15,596 bases of DNA from NCBI GenBank assembly GCA_902767455.1, contig CACXHH010000196.1, positions 1 to 15,596 on the forward strand. Direction: 5' to 3'. This stretch comes from an uncultured Eubacteriales bacterium. GTDB taxonomy: Bacteria; Bacillota; Clostridia; Christensenellales; Borkfalkiaceae. Below the pieces are notes generated by a model. That model was not told the DNA's origin and did no database searches. It worked only from the letters and a program-made list of their open reading frames with translations. The position numbers were made by a program, and so were the translations under genes. Of the stretch, positions 1-6,199 are shown in pieces (within the stretch, counting starts at the first letter, position 1; each line of letters opens with the position of its first letter).

Positions 1-639
1 TCCGCCGCCGCCTATCGTAAGCCCCGCGCCCGCCATGGAAAGCAGGATACCCGTGACCGCCGTTGACGACTGCATGACTATCGTAAACACGATACCTATA
101 AGGAAAAGTAAAAGCGGGAAGGAAACGCTCTGCAAAACTTCCTGCACGACGGGCTGGTCGGCAACCACCGACATCTGCGACGACATCGTTTTAAGCCCGA
201 AGAACACGAGCCCTACGCCCGCTATCGCCAAAAACAGAGTTTTGGGCCGTTCGCGTTTGACGAGCATCGAACAGAATATTCCGATAAGCGAAAGCGTCAT
301 CGCAAAGAGCGGAACGTCGATGGCGTCGAGCGAAAGGATAAGCGCCGTTATCGTAGTACCTATGTTCGCGCCCATTATTATCGGAACAGCCTGCGAAAGC
401 GTTATCATGCCCGCGTTGACGAAACCGATAAGCATTACGGTAGTCGCCGCCGAGCTCTGTATAAGCGCGGTAGCGCCCGCGCCCACGGCAACGCCCGCAA
501 ACTTGTTGCCCGATATTTTATTGAACATGTTGCGCATCGCCTTGTTGGCGAACTTCGCAAGGTTTTCGGAAAGTACCTTAAAGCCTATCAAAAAAGCTCC
601 AAGCCCCGCGATAAGGAACATTACAGTTTCTATCTGCAT
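1..639 (-). CDS. Na+/phosphate cotransporter, NptA/PNaS family (partial, 3' end outside window)
   Basis: An inner-membrane carrier of the Na/Pi cotransporter family (PF02690), expected to couple sodium entry to phosphate uptake or export. The start is the ATG at 637-639, preceded by a GGAG ribosome binding site at 644-648. The 213 codons in the window run off the left edge without a stop. Visible family signatures are the two inverted-repeat QSS motifs: QSSSATTVMLIGFVNAG near residues 61-77 and QSSTAVTGI near residues 190-198. They are separated by alternating hydrophobic helices and a short charged loop (KRERPKT). Bacterial members usually have a C-terminal PhoU-like domain, which would lie beyond this window. 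A consensus -10 lies upstream at 730-735, so it has its own promoter. The open frame on the opposite strand here is a shadow. The family assignment is strong; transport of phosphate specifically is inferred from the family. Confidence 0.9.
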   Translation of the reverse strand, partial: MQIETVMFLIAGLGAFLIGFKVLSENLAKFANKAMRNMFNKISGNKFAGVAVGAGATALIQSSAATTVMLIGFVNAGMITLSQAVPIIMGANIGTTITALILSLDAIDVPLFAMTLSLIGIFCSMLVKRERPKTLFLAIAGVGLVFFGLKTMSSQMSVVADQPVVQEVLQSVSFPLLLFLIGIVFTIVMQSSTAVTGILLSMAGAGLTIGGGG

Positions 640-729
640 ATTTTCTCCGTTTGTAAAAGTGTGAATATGACCGCAAATATATCCGGTCGTTCGGCGCGGC
701 GCGCCGATAGTTCGGGTTTTCTATTTCAT

Positions 730-758
730 ATTATACTATATATTGTCCGTGAAAACAA
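730..758 (-). promoter_or_regulatory. Promoter of the Na/Pi cotransporter gene
   Basis: On the minus strand, TATAAT (730-735) is preceded at 17 bp by TTGTTT (753-758). This predicts transcription starting near 723 and a leader of about 85 nt. The leader contains two hairpins: GACCG/CGGTC (669-673 with 684-688) and a GC-only palindrome at 691-707 with 8-bp arms. Confidence 0.6.
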
Positions 759-774
759 CTCTTGAAAGGTCAAA

Positions 775-813
775 GTGCAAAACTTGCGCCTGTAAACGTT
801 TTACAAAGCGCAA
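775..813 (-). terminator. Probable terminator of the alkD-acyltransferase operon
   Basis: The minus-strand hairpin pairs TTGCGC (808-813) with GCGCAA (784-789), and GTAAA with TTTAC inside it. It is followed by GTTTTG. It begins 7 bp past the acyltransferase stop codon. The U-run is short, so termination may be partial. Confidence 0.45.
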
Positions 814-819
814 AAAAAG

Positions 820-1686
820 TTAAAATTTGAGATTATAGCCGCTCGCGAGAAGCAGAACCCCCAAAACCACGGGGATAATTATCTGATGCGCGATATACAC
901 GACGAGCGAGTGCCTGCCGAAAAACGTGAGCGGACCGCGGATATAGCCCTTCTTAAAAACTATGGATCTTCTTTCGGGATAAAGGAGCTTGCCTAAAAAC
1001 ACGCCTATAAACACCTGACCGCCGTAAAACAAAAACGAATAACTGTCGGGACCTAAAAGTTTCGTTCCGATAAAGGCTTCGAGAAACTGCGTAGGAAATT
1101 TTTCCCAGACGACGAACTGTTGCGGCGTTACGGCGAACGGATTATAAAATATCGCCCCCGCAAAGACGAGCAGCGCGCCTATCACGAGATACGCGAACTT
1201 TTCTTCGGTAAACCTTTCGACTATAGCTACGACAAAAAGCGATAACGCCATCACGTGAAGAATACCGAAAACGATCACGAACCTTCCGTGAAGATTTGCT
1301 ATAACGTCCGCGACGACGGTGATAGCCGTCAGTATGAGAGCGATAGCCCCGAGCTTTAACGCGCGCTTTGAATTCGAGCGCGAAAACGAACAGCTTACGC
1401 CCGTCAACGCAAGGAAGATAAACAGCACGAAACGGCGAACGTAGTTGCGTACGTCCCAGCGCCAGTAGGAGCGGGCAAGAGAAGCAAAGTCCGCCCAAAA
1501 ACCTGCGTTATACGAAGAAAACCCGAAGATATTCGGCATAAGAAAGAAAACGTCGTACATCAAATGGTCGAGAATAACGAGCGCTATGGCTATTCCGCGA
1601 AGCGCGTCTATCTCGGTGATGCGGTTATTGAGTTTTCTTTCCCTGTCGGCTCTTTTTTCCGAAGGAGAAACAAGCTTTCTCGTCAT
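820..1686 (-). CDS. HGSNAT/DUF1624-type membrane acyltransferase
   Basis: A 288-residue polytopic membrane protein of the heparan-alpha-glucosaminide N-acetyltransferase catalytic-domain family (PF07786, DUF1624). In bacteria this family is thought to move acetyl groups across the membrane onto an unknown acceptor. After a short basic cytosolic N-terminus comes the family's opening signature, EIDALRGIAIALVILDH (about residues 25-41), inside the first membrane helix. A conserved-looking C-terminal FGRHSLVVYIAHQ (around 258-270) lies in the penultimate segment. About seven hydrophobic segments are visible. The ATG at 1684-1686 overlaps the TGA of the upstream DNA repair gene (ATGA), so the two are translationally coupled. 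The acceptor substrate cannot be read from sequence. Confidence 0.85.
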   Translation of the reverse strand: MTRKLVSPSEKRADRERKLNNRITEIDALRGIAIALVILDHLMYDVFFLMPNIFGFSSYNAGFWADFASLARSYWRWDVRNYVRRFVLFIFLALTGVSCSFSRSNSKRALKLGAIALILTAITVVADVIANLHGRFVIVFGILHVMALSLFVVAIVERFTEEKFAYLVIGALLVFAGAIFYNPFAVTPQQFVVWEKFPTQFLEAFIGTKLLGPDSYSFLFYGGQVFIGVFLGKLLYPERRSIVFKKGYIRGPLTFFGRHSLVVYIAHQIIIPVVLGVLLLASGYNLKF

Positions 1687-2393
1687 ACTTTTTTACTGCG
1701 GATATAGTTTTTGAGAAGTAATTTGTCCTCGTCCGTCACGCGGAAGCTTTCCGCGCACTTTTTGACGGCGAGCCTTTCGACTTCTGCGTCGAGTTTCCCC
1801 GAAGTTATAACCGAAACGGCTTGGTCACGGTTTTTGCATACGGCGGTAGCAAGTAGCCATGCCACCATCATTTTGACGTAATAGTCTTCGCTCTCGCTTT
1901 TGACGCCGTACGCCGCGGCGTAAAACAGTTCTTCGTCGAAATCTTCACCGAGAAAGTAAGTCATTACGGCTTCGATACCGAATCGGCGCGTGTAAACGCT
2001 TATCGAGTTTATCTTGTCGAGAACGTAGCTTCTGACCTTTTGCTTATTTTTAACGAACGCCTTTGGGCGCAGGCTGTCGCAAGTCGCCCAGTTGTCGACG
2101 TAAGGCAAGAACTCGTCGAGAAGCGTCAGGCTTGTCGATAGCTCTAAAACGCCGTTTATAAGTTGAGCGTGAACGATATACGCTTCGAGAAAGCCGTGCG
2201 GGAGCGAAGATAAAAATTCCTTTTCCAGCCCTTCTTTTACGAGCCTTGCGGCGACGGCTTTCACGTCTTTTGCGTAAACGCCGAGAACGAGTGAATTTTC
2301 GACGTTCGGTATAAGCGACGCCGTGAACTTTTGAACGCTCGGCTTTGCGTAAGCTTTCAATATTGAGTTGACGTATACGTTTATATCTTCCAT
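1683..2393 (-). CDS. AlkD-like DNA alkylation repair protein (HEAT-repeat glycosylase family)
   Basis: A 236-residue soluble all-helical protein of the DNA alkylation repair family (PF08713). Characterised members such as Bacillus AlkD remove alkylated purines by holding DNA in a HEAT-repeat cradle without base flipping. Family signatures visible are VDNWATCDSLRPKAF (99-113), which places W102 and D106 in the region of AlkD's catalytic Trp/Asp, then RRFGIEAVMTYFL (136-148) and YYVKMMVAWLLATAV (171-185). The length is normal for the family. It is driven by a near-perfect promoter at 2422-2450. The predicted leader is only about 20 nt and carries no strong Shine-Dalgarno next to the ATG, which is unusual here. 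The TGA overlaps the downstream acyltransferase start. The family call is firm; actual glycosylase activity is inferred. Confidence 0.85.
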   Translation of the reverse strand: MEDINVYVNSILKAYAKPSVQKFTASLIPNVENSLVLGVYAKDVKAVAARLVKEGLEKEFLSSLPHGFLEAYIVHAQLINGVLELSTSLTLLDEFLPYVDNWATCDSLRPKAFVKNKQKVRSYVLDKINSISVYTRRFGIEAVMTYFLGEDFDEELFYAAAYGVKSESEDYYVKMMVAWLLATAVCKNRDQAVSVITSGKLDAEVERLAVKKCAESFRVTDEDKLLLKNYIRSKKV

Positions 2394-2421
2394 AACGCGG
2401 TATAATTTCTCTGTTTATTAG

Positions 2422-2450
2422 ATTATATAATATCTCGGCGAAAAAGTCAA
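2422..2450 (-). promoter_or_regulatory. Promoter of alkD-like gene
   Basis: Minus-strand TTGACT (2445-2450), a 17-bp spacer, then a perfect TATAAT (2422-2427). The predicted start is near 2415, about 22 nt before the ATG. The promoter lies just downstream of the small-RNA terminator, so the two units appear independent. Confidence 0.8.
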
Positions 2451-2468
2451 TACCGTAACTTTACGCAA

Positions 2469-2629
2469 TAAAAAAGAAGCGCCGACAGGTTTTGAAACTT
2501 GCAAACGCTCCGCTATAGAGCAACAAACCCTATTGATCATTTTCTGCGTTTCGTATAGAAGTGCGCGTCGAGAATATCTTCGTTGAGTAAAATTTTGACG
2601 AACGTACGTATCAAACCCTGCGTTCGATT
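2469..2629 (-). ncRNA. Candidate small structured RNA (about 160 nt), family unknown
   Basis: This is most of the gene-free stretch at 2394-2822. On the minus strand a promoter (2636-2665) is followed by a hairpin-rich region with no convincing reading frame and ends in an intrinsic terminator. Pairings visible: CGAACG with CGTTCG near the 5' end; ATAGGG with CTCTAT in the middle, with a 7-nt loop; and the terminator pair GGAGCG with CGCTTC. Alternatively CAGG-TTTGA near the 5' end can pair with TCAAA-CCTG near the 3' end and close the whole molecule as one long rod. A long rod with an internal bubble and its own promoter resembles 6S RNA, but no specific 6S sequence is recognised and it is shorter than usual. 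Confidence 0.42.
2470..2511 (-). terminator. Intrinsic terminator of the candidate small RNA
   Basis: GGAGCG (2506-2511) pairs with CGCTTC (2476-2481), with one G-U, plus an inner TTTG/CAAA pairing. It is followed directly by six T residues on the minus strand (2470-2475). Confidence 0.6.
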
Positions 2630-2635
2630 TTTTTT

Positions 2636-2665
2636 ATTTTATCAAACGCTTAACTTGGTTGTCAA
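2636..2665 (-). promoter_or_regulatory. Promoter of the candidate small RNA
   Basis: Perfect TTGACA (2660-2665), 18-bp spacer, TAAAAT (2636-2641) on the minus strand. The predicted start is near 2629. The remaining part of the gene-free stretch, 2666-2822, holds only AT-rich sequence and weak stems (for example CCGC/GCGG around 2733-2765); no clear terminator of the DUF4956 operon was found there. Confidence 0.65.
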
Positions 2666-2822
2666 TCGATTTATACGACGAGAAGGATAACGATTTGCTA
2701 TGTATGTATAACCCAAAATTATAATAAGACCGTCCGCAATCGTAAAAATTTATGCAACGACGCGGATTATCGTTTTTTTTACGCCGTCTTAAAAGAACGC
2801 CATAAGGAGCAGGAAAACGTCG

Positions 2823-3518
2823 TTATAAAGCTCTCGGATCGTCGCTGTAAGGCAGAACGGATATTTCGAGATTGCCGTTGAAGGTACGCAGTTCGTCAAT
2901 AAATTCCTTTTCTTCGGCGGGGTCCTTCATCACTATTCTGTAAGAGAGCCTGAACATCGAGCCCATGCCCGTCGTCTTGACGCCGACCTGCTCAACTTCT
3001 TTTAAATAGTGCGCGAAAGTCTTATCGAACACGTCGACGTAATCGAGAGATTCGGGGATGGTGATATTGAGCGTCTTTTCGCGGGCGAGCTTTTTGTTTT
3101 TGAATATATTCGCGGACATAAGCCCCGTGTAGATAAGCGGAATAACTATCGCGATAATAACGGCGTAGGTCAAAAATCCGAGCCCCGCAACCGCGCCGAC
3201 TATCACCGACGTCAGGAGCGCGAACATCTCTTCGGCTTTGCCTTGCGCCGAACGGAATCTTATAAGCCCCAACCCTACCATGATCGCCGCTATTCTGCCG
3301 ACGGTAGACGCCGTGGTGTTCTGAAACATTATATTAAGAAAGCAAAAGGACGCCGAAACGATAGTCGGCATAAGAGCCGTCGTCACGAAAAAGCCTTTGG
3401 TCGCGCGCAGTTTTATCGAAGTGATGAACGCAGAGATAAGCCCCGCCGCCAAGCTCACGCCGAGCATTAAAAATATGAGAGAAGTCGTCGTTTCGGTAGC
3501 GAAAATTGAATCGAACAT
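2823..3518 (-). CDS. DUF4956 integral membrane protein (partner of VTC domain protein)
   Basis: A 231-residue protein with four to five N-terminal membrane segments (roughly residues 12-35, 42-62, 68-88 and 100-135), then a cytosolic C-terminal domain of about 90 residues (predicted mixed alpha/beta). The loop GLGLIRFRSAQGKAEEMFALL (split at about 82-102) matches the conserved RFR-containing loop of DUF4956 (PF16316). The gene starts 4 bp after the VTC gene stop, with AAAGGAA upstream of its ATG, so they are surely cotranscribed. DUF4956 proteins are known mainly as genomic partners of bacterial VTC-domain polyphosphate polymerases, which suggests a membrane anchor or channel for the polymer. 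That role is inference; no biochemical function is established that I can cite. Confidence 0.85.
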   Translation of the reverse strand: MFDSIFATETTTSLIFLMLGVSLAAGLISAFITSIKLRATKGFFVTTALMPTIVSASFCFLNIMFQNTTASTVGRIAAIMVGLGLIRFRSAQGKAEEMFALLTSVIVGAVAGLGFLTYAVIIAIVIPLIYTGLMSANIFKNKKLAREKTLNITIPESLDYVDVFDKTFAHYLKEVEQVGVKTTGMGSMFRLSYRIVMKDPAEEKEFIDELRTFNGNLEISVLPYSDDPRAL

Positions 3519-3522
3519 AGTT

Positions 3523-4260
3523 TTAATTTCCTTTATTTCTTATTTTGAGTAGTTGCTGTTTGTAAGCTTCGCCGTACTTGGAGAAGCTGCCTTTGTATAT
3601 CTTTCCTTGAGTGAGAATTTCCGAAAGCCACAGCGGTATCGCCTGCTGGACTTTGACTTCGAGTACGGAAGAGCCTTCTAAAAGGAGCGGTGTACCCATC
3701 ATATCGCTCGATAAATCGAGCCTTTCAACGCGATAGCGCGGGTTTAAGTCTATCGTCAATCTCAGGTCGCCGTCACGCTCGAAGTACGCCGTTCTGTCGT
3801 AGATTATCAGACACGACGGAACGAGTTTTTTGTAGTAGCCGCGAAAATACGCTATCTCTCTTGCTATCTGACCGTCGGCGCAGACGTCGCCTTCGTAGTT
3901 GAAAAATCTTTCGACGGCTTCTTCGGTCGTCGCGACGCGCCGCTTATATACTATTCCGTAAGCCTTGCGTTTAAGCTCCAAAAAGACCGTCGCGCCCTTT
4001 TTCGCAAGCCCGTACGAGCGAAGGCGTATCTTCTCTTTGAAAAGCGGTTTTTCGATGGAAGTTCTTATCAGCCTGTAATCGGGCGTGTCGTAGTAAAGTG
4101 ACGCTATCGACGTCAGCCCGTACGCGTCTACTTCCATGTGCCCTTTGAGTTTTTCACGCAAAAAAGCCGTCTGGTTCTCGTCGAGAATATATTTAAGCTC
4201 GTAGCGCTGCATGGTAAGAATTGGCTTCGCAACCGTCGTTTTTACGTTATTTTCAGCCAT
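3523..4260 (-). CDS. VTC domain protein, probable polyphosphate polymerase
   Basis: A 245-residue soluble protein consisting of the VTC/triphosphate-tunnel fold (PF09359). In yeast Vtc4 this fold makes polyphosphate from ATP inside a basic tunnel. Tunnel-type residues are present in order: RYELKY (19-24), SLYYDTPDYRL (54-64), KIRLRSYG (77-84), ELKRK (95-99), YKRR (105-108), DRTAY (155-159), LRLTIDLN (166-173), LEVKV (200-204) and the late SKYGEAY (227-233). All charged positions expected of a catalytically competent tunnel appear retained. There is no SPX domain, unlike the eukaryotic subunit. It starts 9 bp after the sensor kinase stop codon and ends 4 bp before DUF4956, so it sits in the middle of an operon. 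The VTC-DUF4956 pairing is a recurrent bacterial arrangement; its combination with a kinase/receiver pair is the unusual part. Confidence 0.9.
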   Translation of the reverse strand: MAENNVKTTVAKPILTMQRYELKYILDENQTAFLREKLKGHMEVDAYGLTSIASLYYDTPDYRLIRTSIEKPLFKEKIRLRSYGLAKKGATVFLELKRKAYGIVYKRRVATTEEAVERFFNYEGDVCADGQIAREIAYFRGYYKKLVPSCLIIYDRTAYFERDGDLRLTIDLNPRYRVERLDLSSDMMGTPLLLEGSSVLEVKVQQAIPLWLSEILTQGKIYKGSFSKYGEAYKQQLLKIRNKGN

Positions 4261-4269
4261 TTTTACCCC

Positions 4270-5499
4270 CTACAACTCTATTTTTACGACGAATTTTCCG
4301 TCGCGGACGTACGCGCGCGCCCTTCCGCCGTGAACGGAAACTATCTCTTTCACTATCGAAAGCCCTAATCCGTTGCCGCTAGAATCGGGCGACTTATAAA
4401 ACCTGTCGAAAGCGGTGTCGCGATCGCCGTCCTCTTCGCCCGTCACGTCGCTCGAAACGGCAAGCTTAACTCGTTTTTCGCTCTTTGAAAGCGATACTTC
4501 GACGGACTTTTCGGCAAACCTTGCGGCGTTGTCTATAAGTTCGTAAATTGCTTTTTTAAGCAAAATTTCGTCGCCGTCGAAAAAGACGTTTTCGGATATT
4601 TCCCTTGTGACTATCACGCCGTTTGCCGAAAAAGTTTCGTTAAAGCCGTCAAGCGAGTTTTTTGTCAGTTCGCTCATATTTACGGGCGCCCTTTCGATTT
4701 CTTCGCGCTCGATAACGAGAAGTTCGTTGAGCTTTAACGTAAGATTCATCAACTTATCCGTCTGCTTATCTATAGATCGCGTTGCGTCGTTTTCGCCGAA
4801 CTCGTCTTTAAGATACTCTTTATCGACGGCTATAACCGTAAGCGGAGTTTTCAGTTCGCGCGCCGCTTCGGCTACGAATTTTTTCTGTTTTCTCTCGCTG
4901 TCGGTAAGCGGTTTTACGAATTTATCGGAAAGGAGCGCGAGCACCAAAACGGCTATCGCAAGCCCCGAAATCGTGCCTATTATCGAAGCGTAAAGAACTC
5001 TGTACGACGGCAAAAGCTCTCTTGCCTGATCGACGACGGTTACGAAAGTTTCTCCGCCTGCCGCGTAAGTTTCGTATCTGTACGTCGAATGAGTCCAGCC
5101 GCCTTTCGCGTTTTTAAGACGCGTCGCCCACTCGACGGCTTCCTGCTCGCTGACGACCGAAAGGTTGTGCTTTACTATCCTTCCCGTACCGTCCGCCGAA
5201 AATGCTACGGTAAAGAAGCGCATCGAAGCTTTGTTGTCGGCGGAGTTTGGTCCCATAGGTCCGTGCCCGCCGTTCGCGAAGTTCTCGCCGCGCTCAAACG
5301 GAGCAGGCTCGGTCGGCTGTTCGTTAAAGGGAAGAGAAAACTGTCCGCCGCTTTCGCGTATCATATCCAACACCTTATCGGCGTCGTCGGCAACGAGCGA
5401 AAAATTGACTACGTTGACTACTGCAAGTATCGCTATAAGCAGCGCCGCGATAGACGCCGTTGCCACGCATACGAATTTGATTTTGAGCTTTTTTACCAT
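4270..5499 (-). CDS. Membrane sensor histidine kinase homologue lacking the H-box histidine
   Basis: A 409-residue protein built like a PhoR/CovS-type sensor kinase. It has membrane helix 1 (about 8-30), an extracellular sensor of about 135 residues, membrane helix 2 (about 168-192), a dimerisation helix pair (about 200-265) and an ATPase domain (about 300-409). The H-box reads EAARELKTPLT at 211-221, so the phosphorylated histidine is replaced by R214 (codon CGC, bases 4858-4860). The N-box LIDNAARFA (N324) and the G2 box GNGLGLSIVK (375-384) are intact. The G1 box is poor: DVTGEE instead of DxGxG. It starts with AAAGGA 8 bp before the ATG, lies 103 bp after the receiver gene and 9 bp before the VTC gene. 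ATP binding is plausible, but autophosphorylation on the usual residue is not possible, so it may be a pseudokinase or conformational sensor. A single G-to-A change would restore histidine, so a sequencing error is conceivable. Confidence 0.9.
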   Translation of the reverse strand: MVKKLKIKFVCVATASIAALLIAILAVVNVVNFSLVADDADKVLDMIRESGGQFSLPFNEQPTEPAPFERGENFANGGHGPMGPNSADNKASMRFFTVAFSADGTGRIVKHNLSVVSEQEAVEWATRLKNAKGGWTHSTYRYETYAAGGETFVTVVDQARELLPSYRVLYASIIGTISGLAIAVLVLALLSDKFVKPLTDSERKQKKFVAEAARELKTPLTVIAVDKEYLKDEFGENDATRSIDKQTDKLMNLTLKLNELLVIEREEIERAPVNMSELTKNSLDGFNETFSANGVIVTREISENVFFDGDEILLKKAIYELIDNAARFAEKSVEVSLSKSEKRVKLAVSSDVTGEEDGDRDTAFDRFYKSPDSSGNGLGLSIVKEIVSVHGGRARAYVRDGKFVVKIEL

Positions 5500-5602
5500 A
5501 TATTTTTCCTTTGCCGAAGTTTTTACCCGGCTCGTCGCGATCGTCGCGCTTTTAAACGCGTTTCCTTTATATTATTTAAGCTATTCTTTCAACGCTGAAA
5601 AA

Positions 5603-5965
5603 TTACAAAAGTCCGTCTATAACTTCGTAAAACCGTTTTCTCGTGAACGGACGGGTAAGCGCCGCGTCGCATTTCAAATCGTTTACGGCTTTGGATATCT
5701 CCGTGCAATCGTTTAAAAGCGCCAGAACTTTTCCGCCGCTTAAAGAGCGGAACTTATCGGCGACTTCGCAAGCGGCAACTCTCGTTATATCGGCGTCGAT
5801 TATCGCGATATCGTAATCGGAAGCTGAGAACGCGCGGATTGCCTGCACTCCGTCGAAAACCACGTCGGCGGCAAGTCCCCTGAGCGTAAGCGCGCGATAT
5901 ATCGACGCGCAAAAATCTCTGTCGCAACCCGCAACGAGTATTTTTCGTTCGTTTTCAGTATTCAT
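5603..5965 (-). CDS. Stand-alone degenerate receiver (pseudo-response regulator)
   Basis: A 120-residue single-domain receiver with no output domain. The fold is recognisable: ERKILVAGCDRDF (6-18) as strand 1, YDIAIIDADI (51-60) carrying the phospho-acceptor-type D57, and ALTRPF (102-107) at strand 5. The phosphorylation pocket is eroded. The acidic pair that normally follows strand 1 is G13-C14, with only a third Asp left. The Thr/Ser position in KVLALLND (79-86) is Leu, and the invariant Lys before Pro is R105. The start has an excellent AAAAGGAGG site at 5970-5978. It is the first gene of the block that continues into the kinase, VTC and DUF4956 genes. It would bind Mg2+ poorly and is probably not regulated by phosphorylation in the standard way. 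A protein-interaction role with the kinase or VTC protein is inference. Confidence 0.82.
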   Translation of the reverse strand: MNTENERKILVAGCDRDFCASIYRALTLRGLAADVVFDGVQAIRAFSASDYDIAIIDADITRVAACEVADKFRSLSGGKVLALLNDCTEISKAVNDLKCDAALTRPFTRKRFYEVIDGLL

Positions 5966-6004
5966 AGCGCCTCCTTTTATTGTCGGAACGATATTTCATT
6001 AACG

Positions 6005-6033
6005 ATTATAGCCTGTTTTTGCTCCGTCTATAT
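6005..6033 (-). promoter_or_regulatory. Possible promoter of the receiver-kinase-VTC-DUF4956 operon
   Basis: A perfect TATAAT on the minus strand (6005-6010) lies 40 bp upstream of the receiver ATG. The 17-bp-spaced -35 hexamer, ATATAG (6028-6033), is poor, suggesting an activator-dependent or weak promoter. Confidence 0.4.
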
Positions 6034-6095
6034 GTATATTTTAAAGCCGAATTATTAAAGATCGTTTAAAAAACGGTACTTTTTCGGATTATTTT

Positions 6096-6130
6096 CAATA
6101 AAAAATATCGGCGGAAAGATCCGTCGATAT
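6096..6130 (-). terminator. Intrinsic terminator of the DUF4097-like lipoprotein gene
   Basis: Stem ATATCG (6105-6110) with CGATAT (6125-6130) plus CGG with CCG, and a 6-nt loop. On the minus strand it is followed by TTTTATT. It lies about 70 bp past the lipoprotein stop. Confidence 0.6.
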
Positions 6131-6199
6131 AATTTAAGGTTTTATTTTTTTGTCAGCCTGATATGTCTTTCGGCGCTTTCGCTAAATGTCTACGCTTTT

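Noticed and set aside
35..664. A long plus-strand open frame opposite the Na/Pi cotransporter.
   Set aside because: The minus-strand reading gives the QSS-motif transporter with a good ribosome binding site; the plus frame has no family features. The same reasoning removes the other long antisense frames, for example those opposite glyQS (9626-10840) and the kinase (5089-5716).
2421..2540. A 40-codon open frame on the minus strand starting at the ATG near 2540 inside the candidate small RNA.
   Set aside because: It has no ribosome binding site, runs straight through the terminator and the alkD promoter, and its protein has no recognisable feature.
2469..2629. Naming the small RNA outright as 6S RNA.
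   Set aside because: Only the general rod shape and promoter/terminator layout fit. It is shorter than usual 6S RNAs and competing local hairpins are equally good.
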